Shown: one piece after another, positions 43,766 to 51,326 of the stretch
Numbering within the stretch: the first letter of the stretch is position 1
Layout of the letters: the number at the start of each line of letters is the position of its first letter
Assembly: GCA_964645765.1 (NCBI GenBank)
Contig: CAZYBE010000020.1
Coordinates: 1 to 54,143, forward strand
DNA length: 54,143 nucleotides
Origin: CAZGMN01 sp964645765
Lineage (GTDB): Bacteria > Acidobacteriota > Aminicenantia > Aminicenantales > Aminicenantaceae
Direction: 5' to 3'
Translations under genes and position numbers: made by a program
Notes under the pieces: generated by a model
The model's input: the letters and a program-made list of their open reading frames with translations, nothing else
Told to the model about the DNA's origin: nothing
The model's database searches: none

Positions 43766-45367
43766 ATGGAGAGCCTTATGGAAAGAATCAAGCAATATTT
43801 GAATTACATAGCTTTAGGGCTAATCTTCTTGGCCCTGGTCGCGTATATAATCTGGCCCTACAAAAAAGCGATAGCCCCCATTCTGGGGCTTGCTGGTCTG
43901 GCCTGCCTGGCTGTTTACATCGCCCTTAACCTCTCAACGCTCAAGCAGAGCTTCAAGAGAAAATCCTTCATCTACTCCAGCAACTTGATTGTCGTCGTTG
44001 CCCTGGTTCTGGCTATTCTGGTTTTAGTCAACTATTTCTTTGCCCGCCATCACTACCGCTTTGACTTCACCCAGGCCAAGCTCCACAGCCTCTCCGACCA
44101 GTCGATTATGGTCTTGAAGGGTTTAAAAGTCGATATCAATGTCAAATGTTTCTTCCTCGAAGGAAATCTGAGCCGCAGCAGGATGGAAAACCTGATGAAG
44201 ATTTACGGCTATCATTCCAAGCGAATCAAATACGAATTCATCGACCCTGATAAGAATGTGGGACTGGTCAAAAGGTATGACATCAAAGAAGACGGAACGA
44301 CAATCCTCGAATGCGGGGACAAAGAAAGCCGAATCACCTCAAGCAGCGAAGAAGATGTGACCAACGCTATCATTAAAGTCACGAGGGAAAAGAAAAAAGT
44401 TATTTATTTTCTTGAAGGCCACGGCGAAGCAAGCATCGAGGACAGTGAGGCAAAGGGTTATTCTCTGGCCAAACAAGATTTGGAAAAGCTGGCTTATGAA
44501 GTAAAAAAGCTGAGTGTTGCCCTTTCCGAGAATTTTCCCGGCGACTGTTCTGCTCTCATTATTCCTGGCGCTGAGAAAGACCTCCTTCCCAATGAGCTGG
44601 AGACAATCCGAAACTACATCAATAACGGCGGGAGAGTGTTTTTCATGGTCGACCCGGAAACTGCTCCAGGACTCAAGCCCTTCCTGGCTGAATATGGAGT
44701 TCGACTCGAAGACGACTTAATTGTCGATAGAGTCTCTCGATTGCTGGGTGGAGATTATTTCATGCCGATGGTCACGGTGTATGAATCCCACGAGATCACA
44801 AAGAACTTTAACTATATCACCTTTTATCCCTATGCCCGTTCGGTGAATGCAGCCGAAAAAAAGCCGGAAGGAGTTTCGGTCAGCATTCTGGGAAAAACAA
44901 GCTCAAACTCCTGGTCAGAAAGGCAGCTTGACCAGAAGCAGGTCACTTTTGATAAAAACAAAGACGCGGCCGGGCCAATCTCTGTGGCAGCAGTGGTCAC
45001 GGTTGAACCGAAAAAAGAGGAAGCTATAGAAAAGAAACCGGAAGAAGCGAAAGAGGCAAAGCCAGAAGAGAAGAAAGAAGAGAGCGCGGCGAAAAAACAG
45101 GGAAGGCTTGCGGTTTTTGGCGATTCAGATTTTGCCTCGAACAGGTATTACAACACCCAGGGCAACGGAAATCTATTCCTAAACACTGTCAACTGGCTGA
45201 CTGAAGAGGCAGACCTCATTTCCGTCCAGCCCAAGACATCCTCGCCGCGGACAATCCGCCTGACTCCCGCGCAGGGCAGGATGCTCTTTTTTGTCTCTCT
45301 TATTATTCTTCCGCTTATCGTTCTTGTCGCAGGAATATCGGTCTGGCTAAGGAGACGCTCGCTATGA
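43766..45367 (+). CDS. GldG-like ABC system auxiliary membrane protein
   Basis: The 533-residue product has two or three N-terminal helices (about 10-95), a large extracytoplasmic region and a final helix (MLFFVSLIILPLIVLVAG), as in GldG (ABC_transp_aux) proteins. DFTQAKLHSLSDQS is the hallmark start of the soluble domain, followed by VNVKCFFLEG-like strands and IIPGAEKDLLPNELE. An acidic/lysine-rich insertion (about residues 415-445, many EKKPEE units) breaks the domain before GRLAVFGDSDFASN. Starts 3 bases after the permease stop. Confidence 0.88.
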   Translation: MESLMERIKQYLNYIALGLIFLALVAYIIWPYKKAIAPILGLAGLACLAVYIALNLSTLKQSFKRKSFIYSSNLIVVVALVLAILVLVNYFFARHHYRFDFTQAKLHSLSDQSIMVLKGLKVDINVKCFFLEGNLSRSRMENLMKIYGYHSKRIKYEFIDPDKNVGLVKRYDIKEDGTTILECGDKESRITSSSEEDVTNAIIKVTREKKKVIYFLEGHGEASIEDSEAKGYSLAKQDLEKLAYEVKKLSVALSENFPGDCSALIIPGAEKDLLPNELETIRNYINNGGRVFFMVDPETAPGLKPFLAEYGVRLEDDLIVDRVSRLLGGDYFMPMVTVYESHEITKNFNYITFYPYARSVNAAEKKPEGVSVSILGKTSSNSWSERQLDQKQVTFDKNKDAAGPISVAAVVTVEPKKEEAIEKKPEEAKEAKPEEKKEESAAKKQGRLAVFGDSDFASNRYYNTQGNGNLFLNTVNWLTEEADLISVQPKTSSPRTIRLTPAQGRMLFFVSLIILPLIVLVAGISVWLRRRSL

Positions 45368-46743
45368 AATTCAAAACAACCATCATCCTCTTTGCTCTCT
45401 TTTTGGTTCTCTTAGGTGCAGTCCTCTTGTTTGAATCCAGAGAAAAAGGCAAGAAAGAGAAAGAAGAAAAATTAGTCTCCTTGCCATCGGATAGCGTTCA
45501 GAAGATTTCTTTCAAAAAAGAAGACGGCACAATGACTTTCCAGAAGGACGAAAAGGGGGAATGGCTTATCACCGAGCCCCTTCAAGCCAAGGCAGATAAA
45601 TACGAAGTCGACCGCATTGCTCAGGATTTTTCGGATTTAAAAATAGAGAGAGTTGTCGAAAGGCAGCCCAAAAGCCTTGAAAAATACGAGATTCCGAAGA
45701 AGGAGATAACGCTCTGGTTCAAAGGCCAGGAGAAGCCTGTCAAAATCCTGATCGGCCTGGAAAATCCCCTGGACAGCACCTTCTTTGCCAAAAAAGAGGA
45801 GGAAACAAGGGTCGTGCTCATCCCCAGCCATCTTAAAAGCCTGATGGAGAAAAAGCTTATTGATTTCCGCCAGAAGGATATCTTCAAATTCGAGACAAAT
45901 GAGGTGAAAGGCGTAAAGTTGCGGGCAAAGAATACTCGATGGGAAGCAGAAAAAAAGGAAGAGGAATGGTTCTTGAAGAGCCCTGTCCAGGCTCTGGCCG
46001 AGTCGAGCAAAATCGAGGGAATAATATCTTCTCTATCCAATCTGAAAGCCAAGGATTTCGTCTCCGAAGAAAAAAAAGAAGAGGAGATAAAAAAATACGG
46101 ACTCGACAAGGCTGAATATGAGATTGCGCTGGCGATGCCTTTAGCAAACAAAGAATTGACATTCCTCCTCCATAAGGAAGCTGATAAGCTCTACGCCACC
46201 ACCTCCCAATCCTCGAAGATTATAACAGCCGAGGATTCTCTTCTCTCTGATTTGGAGAAAGAAGCAAAGGAATTAAGAGAAAAATCGGTAGCAAAATTCT
46301 ATAGCTGGGAGGCAAACAAACTTCAGGTTAAGAAAGGAGAGATAGACTGGACTTTGGCCAAGGACAAGGATGAAAACTGGAGCTTCGAATCCCCGACAAA
46401 AGACCCGGCCGATAAAGACAAAGTCCAATCCTTCATCCGCAAGTTCGAAAGCCTTGAAGCCTCGGAATTCATCGACCCTCCTTTCAATCTCAAAGACTAT
46501 GGCCTGGACAGCCCTCAAGCTGAAGTCAAGATTTGGACGAAGGAGAAGGGAGAAAAAGAGGAAAAAGTTAAAGAGATCACAGTCTTCATCGGCAAAGAAG
46601 ACTTGGAAGCAAAGAAAGTCGTTGTGAAAAATGCCCGCTTCGATTATCTCTTCCGCGTGGATTCAGCCTTCCTCGAGGAATTCCCCAAGGAGCTCAAAGA
46701 CTGGAAGAAGGAGCCTGAGAAGAAAGAGGAAGAGAAGAAATAA
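45364..46743 (+). CDS. DUF4340-domain protein, fourth gene of the Gld-like operon
   Basis: The 459-residue product has one N-terminal helix (TIILFALFLVLLGAVLLF) and three repeats of the DUF4340 type, each with the V.KISFKKEDG / W.I..P...AD...V / EFIDPPFNLKDYGLD pattern. It would be anchored and lie outside the inner membrane. It overlaps the GldG-like gene by ATGA. The last residues are lysine/glutamate-rich (KKEPEKKEEEKK). Its final 100 bases are overlapped by the convergent TPR gene. DUF4340 proteins accompany GldG-like genes in many phyla, but the role is unknown. Confidence 0.85.
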   Translation: MKFKTTIILFALFLVLLGAVLLFESREKGKKEKEEKLVSLPSDSVQKISFKKEDGTMTFQKDEKGEWLITEPLQAKADKYEVDRIAQDFSDLKIERVVERQPKSLEKYEIPKKEITLWFKGQEKPVKILIGLENPLDSTFFAKKEEETRVVLIPSHLKSLMEKKLIDFRQKDIFKFETNEVKGVKLRAKNTRWEAEKKEEEWFLKSPVQALAESSKIEGIISSLSNLKAKDFVSEEKKEEEIKKYGLDKAEYEIALAMPLANKELTFLLHKEADKLYATTSQSSKIITAEDSLLSDLEKEAKELREKSVAKFYSWEANKLQVKKGEIDWTLAKDKDENWSFESPTKDPADKDKVQSFIRKFESLEASEFIDPPFNLKDYGLDSPQAEVKIWTKEKGEKEEKVKEITVFIGKEDLEAKKVVVKNARFDYLFRVDSAFLEEFPKELKDWKKEPEKKEEEKK

Positions 46744-47768
46744 CCGAGAAAATCCAGGGGGCCATCATTCTCACTCCTCTCCAACAAAGCCAAAATCTCA
46801 TAATGATAGACACTCCTGTATTTTGGGTCTGTCTCAAAAGCTTTCTTGAAATACTCGACGGCTTTATCCTGATCGCCCAGCTTATAAAATGTAACGCCAA
46901 TATTATAAAAAGCCGTAGCATAATGAGGTTCTAAGCCAGTGGCTTTTTCATAACATTCCAGAGCTACAGTAAATTTGCCTTGCTTTGCATAAGCAACTCC
47001 CAGATTGTTTAAAGGCGCAGCATAACCTGGATTCAATCTGATTGCTTTCTGAGAAAACTCAACGGCTTTTTCATAATCTCCTCTTTCGTACCAGGCCACG
47101 CCGAGATTACAAAACTGGACTGCCTCAAACTCTTTTTCACCTAAAATCTTTGGATAGCCGCAGTCTTCGGGAAGATTGAACAATCTTCTGTAAAAGCTGA
47201 CATCTCTTTCTTCTCCAATCGTGGGCTCCCAATAAAAATGATGGACGTCGTCTAAATTGCACACCAGGAAAATATGGTTTGAGGCATAAACAGGCTTGAG
47301 AGATAAGCCAAGACCTTCGCCAGCAAGGAGGTAAAGGGAAGAATAATCATCACAATCGATGAACCTTCTTCCATTTTTTTGTTTTTTCAATCCCTCGATT
47401 AAAATATTATTTTTCCTGTATTCGAAATTTCCTTCTTCTTTCAAAACCTGTCCGATGACTTTCAATGCTTTTATGGCCTGTTCTTTATTGTACTTGGGTC
47501 TCGGCTTGGTCTTCTTTTTTATTCGGACGAATAAATTGTCGAGAGTTCGATGGGCTGAAGCAGGATTGCCAAAATCTTTTTGCATGTCCAAGAATTCATG
47601 AATCTTTATATCATACCTATGTTCCGGGGCAAACTTGATATTTCTTGCTAGGGTTTTCTCTTGATTATCTCCGGCAAAGGTAACTTGAGGCATGAACAAA
47701 GCAGCTGTGGCCAGAAAAGCAATGACAACCCCGATGATTGTAACTGATGCTTTTACAATAGGTTCCAT
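46644..47768 (-). CDS. Transglutaminase-like TPR protein, exported
   Basis: The 374-residue product starts with a hydrophobic signal (VKASVTIIGVVIAFLATAALF). A transglutaminase-like region follows (about 90-205): FIDCDDYSSLY with the candidate Cys, ASNHIFLVC with the His, and WEPTIGE with the acid. Then come three TPR units (NLGVAWYERGDYEKAVEF, NLGVAYAKQGKFTVALE, NIGVTFYKLGDQDKAVEY). The last 35 residues (from LDFLGYFF on) are only the antisense of the DUF4340 lysine-rich end, so the true C-terminus was probably shorter. Start at 47768 is chosen for its GAGGGG site; ATGs at 47837 and 47813 lack one. Confidence 0.75.
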   Translation of the reverse strand: MEPIVKASVTIIGVVIAFLATAALFMPQVTFAGDNQEKTLARNIKFAPEHRYDIKIHEFLDMQKDFGNPASAHRTLDNLFVRIKKKTKPRPKYNKEQAIKALKVIGQVLKEEGNFEYRKNNILIEGLKKQKNGRRFIDCDDYSSLYLLAGEGLGLSLKPVYASNHIFLVCNLDDVHHFYWEPTIGEERDVSFYRRLFNLPEDCGYPKILGEKEFEAVQFCNLGVAWYERGDYEKAVEFSQKAIRLNPGYAAPLNNLGVAYAKQGKFTVALECYEKATGLEPHYATAFYNIGVTFYKLGDQDKAVEYFKKAFETDPKYRSVYHYEILALLERSENDGPLDFLGYFFSSSFFSGSFFQSLSSLGNSSRKAESTRKR

Positions 47769-48034
47769 CGATTTTCCCCTCTTTTCCCTTTTGTAAAAGC
47801 CTGAGTTCCTCATGTGAATGGGTTCCTCATTTCCCAATATACAATTTAATACGATTGCACTGGACGTAAATCGCCTGAAGGGATGATTTAGGGAATGATT
47901 TTTTTCTGATAAATTCTACCTGAAACGATGATTAACTCTCACCGCCTCAGGCAAATGGGAATGACTCCTGAGAGTAAGCCTTGCCAAAATGAATAAAAAA
48001 ACGCATCTCTGATTCCATGATTAAAAAGGTCAAT
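47769..48034. other. Divergent intergenic region without a gene
   Basis: This is the larger part of a 338-base gap between the divergent TPR and fucosidase genes. I see no RNA gene or repeat in it. The only supported signal is the fucosidase promoter at its right end. A short GCCTCAGGC palindrome occurs near 47945. Confidence 0.5.
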
Positions 48035-48063
48035 TTGACATCGATTTTTTCCTCTGCTATAAG
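48035..48063 (+). promoter_or_regulatory. Predicted promoter of the fucosidase gene
   Basis: TTGACA (48035-48040), a 17-bp spacer and TATAAG (48058-48063), preceded by TGC. This is the best sigma70-type match in the window. The leader of about 37 bases holds a strong AGGAGG site before the ATG at 48107. Confidence 0.6.
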
Positions 48064-48106
48064 TCATTTCAATATTAAAAATAATTACAGTTTCTTAGGA
48101 GGCCAC

Positions 48107-49513
48107 ATGATTAAAAAAAGGTCAATTCTCGTTTTTTCTAAGGCAGCAGTCATCGTGCTGGCATTTCTGTTCTTCTCCGCCTCAGCCAAAATCTGCCTTG
48201 CTCAGGAAACAGAAGCCCAGCACGAAGCGAGGATGAAGTGGTGGACTGAAGCCCGGTTCGGCATGTTCATTCACTGGGGGACCTATGCGCTTGCCGCCCG
48301 CCATGAATGGGTTAAGAATAATGAACACATCATCGACGAGGAGTATCAAAAATATTTCGAGCACTTCAATCCTGACCTCTATGACCCCAAGGAATGGGCG
48401 CGCATTGCCAGGAATGCAGGGATGAAATATTTTGTCATCACCACCAAGCATCATGAGGGCTTCTGCCTCTGGGATTCCAAATACACAGACTATAAAGCCA
48501 CCAACACGCCTTATGGCAAAGACCTGATCAAGCCGCTGGTCAAGGCCATGCGCGATGAAGGGCTTCGCGTTGGATTCTACTATTCGCTCCTCGATTGGCA
48601 TCATCCTGAATACTCCCTCGACAAATTCCATCCCATGTTCAACAACCCCGAGTTTCGAGAAAAGGCCAAAAACCGTGACATGAAAAAATATACTGAATAT
48701 TTGCATAACCAAGTCCGGGAGCTGCTGACTGAATTTGGTCAGATTGACTGCCTTTTCATGGATTTCTCTTTTCCTGGAAAGGACGGAAAAGGAAGGGAGG
48801 ATTGGCAATCGGAGAAGCTAATCAAAATGATCCGCCAGCTCCAGCCGAACATCATCGTTGACGACCGCCTTGACCTGCTCGATGTGCCTGGAGGCTGGGA
48901 CTACAGGACTCCTGAGCAGTTCATGCCCCGCGAATGGGTCAAGATAAACGGAAAGAAAGTCCCCTGGGAAACCTGCCAGACTTTCTCCGGCTCCTGGGGC
49001 TATTATCGGGATGAGGCAACCTGGAAGAGCGTCCGTCAGCTCATTGTGATGCTGATTGAAACCGTGAGCAAGGGCGGGAATTTGCTTTTGAATGTCGGGC
49101 CCACTGCCCGTGGCACGTTCGACAGCCGCGCCGTTGAGAGGCTGAATGGAATTGGGGAATGGATGAGGCTCCACAGCCGCTCCATCTATGGCTGCACTGA
49201 AGCGCCAGAGGAATTCAAGACTCCTCAGAATTGCCTTTTGACTTACAATCCTCAGACAAAACGGTTATACGTGCATGTGCTCGAGTGGCCGATCGAAACT
49301 CTCTATCTCGATGGATTCGGAGGCAGGGTGAAATATGCCCAGCTCCTCAACGACGCCTCTGAGATAAGGTTCGTGGAGACAACCAAATCTTCTGAGGGAG
49401 GCTATCTTCCTGGAGAAAGGAAAGGAGCCGTCAGTCAAACTGTAATCCTCAGGCTTCCTGTGCAAAAGCCGGATGTCGCAGTCCCGGTCATCGAGCTTTA
49501 TCTGAAGGATTAA
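48107..49513 (+). CDS. GH29 alpha-L-fucosidase, secreted
   Basis: The 468-residue product has a signal peptide (KAAVIVLAFLFFSASAKICLA) and then the GH29 barrel: WWTEARFGMFIHWGTYA, YFVITTKHHEGFCLWDS, GFYYSLLDWHHPEY and CLFMDFSFPG, where Asp at about 219 is the expected nucleophile. QTFSGSWGY and LLLNVGPTARGTFD are later family marks. It releases alpha-linked fucose from glycans outside the inner membrane. The open frame begins at 48017, but AGGAGG (48097-48102) and the signal peptide fix 48107. No other glycan genes adjoin it. Confidence 0.94.
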   Translation: MIKKRSILVFSKAAVIVLAFLFFSASAKICLAQETEAQHEARMKWWTEARFGMFIHWGTYALAARHEWVKNNEHIIDEEYQKYFEHFNPDLYDPKEWARIARNAGMKYFVITTKHHEGFCLWDSKYTDYKATNTPYGKDLIKPLVKAMRDEGLRVGFYYSLLDWHHPEYSLDKFHPMFNNPEFREKAKNRDMKKYTEYLHNQVRELLTEFGQIDCLFMDFSFPGKDGKGREDWQSEKLIKMIRQLQPNIIVDDRLDLLDVPGGWDYRTPEQFMPREWVKINGKKVPWETCQTFSGSWGYYRDEATWKSVRQLIVMLIETVSKGGNLLLNVGPTARGTFDSRAVERLNGIGEWMRLHSRSIYGCTEAPEEFKTPQNCLLTYNPQTKRLYVHVLEWPIETLYLDGFGGRVKYAQLLNDASEIRFVETTKSSEGGYLPGERKGAVSQTVILRLPVQKPDVAVPVIELYLKD

Positions 49514-49561
49514 TCTTAAAAATATTTGGCCTATCAAATCACACGCTCCAAAATCATCACT

Positions 49562-49579
49562 TTCCCTTTTTGAAGGGAA
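49562..49579. terminator. Hairpin between convergent fucosidase and APC permease genes
   Basis: TTCCCTT (49562-49568) pairs exactly with AAGGGAA (49573-49579) over a TTTG loop. There is no long U tract after it, so it is at best a weak terminator or an RNA-end stabiliser. Confidence 0.25.
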
Positions 49580-49693
49580 TCCCGTTGGCTGGTCAAGCTG
49601 GTATCAATCTTTCTCCGGGCTGAGATGGGAAGATTTGATGAAGAATCTCAAGATCGCAGGCAGTTGATAATAAAAACGCTTTAAGAAAGCTCT

Positions 49694-51034
49694 TTAATGA
49701 GCGCTTTTATATTTATTCTTCCAGAAGTAAAAGACAGGAACTCCAACAAGCAAGAAGCCTATCCCGGCCCAAGCCTGCGCAGGCTTCTCTATGAGTGTAT
49801 TCAGCACAAACCAGACTGAAATGGCGATGAAAAAGAGTGGGGTCAAAGGATAGCCAAGGGTTCTGTAGGGCCTCTCAGCATCTGGAAGCCGGCTTCTGAG
49901 AACAAAGACGCTCGCTGCTGCTAAGGCGAAGAAGATCCAATCCGTAAAGACCACATAAGAAATTAAATTCTCGAACGTGCCCCAGAACAGAATGAGAAAG
50001 ATTGCCCAGATGGATTGAAAAATAATGGCAAAGGCAGGGGTGTGATATTTTGGATGAATCTCAGCCACTTTGCGAAAGAAGAGTCCATCGCTTGCCATGG
50101 CGTAATATATTCGAGGAGCGGTTAAAGTGTAGATTCCCGTGGTTCCGAAGGCGGAGATAAAGATTGCCAAGGAAATGATTATTCCTCCAGCAGAACCGAG
50201 AACAACCTCGACGGCATCGGCAGCCACTCTTTCAGAAACAGCAATTCGTGAAGGCGAAAGGAGAAACATATAGGCAATGTTGGTCAGAAGATAGACAGCC
50301 GTGACAGTAATCGTTCCGATTATCATCGATGCCGGCAGAGTCCGTCGTGCATCTTTTGCTTCGCCCGCGGCGAACGTCGCATGCTGCCAGCCGCCGGTCG
50401 ACCACAGCACTCCAACCATGGCCAGGGCCAGAGCGCTTCCCAGCCCATGAGGAAGACTGGGCAGGGGCGAAGAAAAATCTGTCGTTTTCGCTGTTCCCCA
50501 TCCAAGACCGATGATGATGATGCCTGCAATCCCGAGAAGCTTGAGGACGGTGAAAAGGTCGGAGAAGATCGCGCCGGATTTTACACCGAGAACGTTGATG
50601 ACCGTGACAAAGATAATTCCACAAACGGCAAAAATCTTTATTCCGGCAGGGCTCAAAGGAAGGAAATAAGCAGAGTAAGTTGAGAAGGCAACAGCGAGAG
50701 CTGCAATCCCTCCAGTGTTGACAACGAGAAAATATGCCCAGCCGTAGAGGAATCCAAAAAGCCCTCCGTAAGCCTTGGTCAGATAAACGTAGACGCCTCC
50801 TGCCTGGGGCATCATCGACCCGAGCTCAGAGAAGGTCAAGGCGCCTGAGAGCGACAAAAGCCCGCCGACAATCCAAACCAGAATTATCCACTTGGCCGAA
50901 GGCAGCGCTTTGGCGATGATTGAAGGCGTCAGGAAAATCCCGGAGCCGATTGTGGAACCGATGGCAATCATCGTCATGTCAAAGAGCGTGAGCTTTTGCT
51001 TGAGCTGCGGCTTCTGTTGAGAGTCTTTATTCAT
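49694..51034 (-). CDS. APC-family amino-acid permease
   Basis: The 446-residue product has 12 transmembrane helices. TM1 carries the unwound IGSTIGSGIFLTPS motif of APC transporters and TM6 the GWQHATFAAGEAKD stretch, as in LAT/SteT-like exchangers. It would take up or exchange neutral or other amino acids or peptide-derived compounds at the inner membrane. It is monocistronic here. The start at 51034 has no strong ribosome site. The secreted peptidase upstream in the window could supply its substrates, but that is speculation. Confidence 0.9.
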   Translation of the reverse strand: MNKDSQQKPQLKQKLTLFDMTMIAIGSTIGSGIFLTPSIIAKALPSAKWIILVWIVGGLLSLSGALTFSELGSMMPQAGGVYVYLTKAYGGLFGFLYGWAYFLVVNTGGIAALAVAFSTYSAYFLPLSPAGIKIFAVCGIIFVTVINVLGVKSGAIFSDLFTVLKLLGIAGIIIIGLGWGTAKTTDFSSPLPSLPHGLGSALALAMVGVLWSTGGWQHATFAAGEAKDARRTLPASMIIGTITVTAVYLLTNIAYMFLLSPSRIAVSERVAADAVEVVLGSAGGIIISLAIFISAFGTTGIYTLTAPRIYYAMASDGLFFRKVAEIHPKYHTPAFAIIFQSIWAIFLILFWGTFENLISYVVFTDWIFFALAAASVFVLRSRLPDAERPYRTLGYPLTPLFFIAISVWFVLNTLIEKPAQAWAGIGFLLVGVPVFYFWKNKYKSAH

Positions 51035-51099
51035 ACTTACTCATTGATAATAGTAAAATTTGAGACTCGGAATTCCCACTGGCATGAGAATTTAACACA

Positions 51100-51190
51100 G
51101 GGGTTAGGGGGTGTCAAAAAGCTGAATGTGGGTACATCGTGACACCTATCTTACCCCAATGTGTCACTAATGTATCTGACCCAACACAAC
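51100..51190. repeat. Possible insertion-sequence end remnant
   Basis: This stretch has repeated GTGTCA/TGACAC units: GGTGTCA (about 51112), GTGACACC (about 51141) and GTGTCAC (about 51162), spaced by roughly 20-30 bases, followed by a TAATGTATCTGACCC motif. Multiple short repeats of this kind line the ends of several IS families. No transposase frame remains in the 292-base gap. Confidence 0.3.
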
Positions 51191-51326
51191 AACGAGAAGC
51201 AAGCTTCAAGAATACCGAATTAGCAACCTTTTTATGTTATGAGAAGGCTTTTATAGATTGATGAAATGCTGTCTTCAGGGTTTCCGCTTTATTGAGGAAC
51301 CAGCTATCTTGACTTAGCTGACTTAA

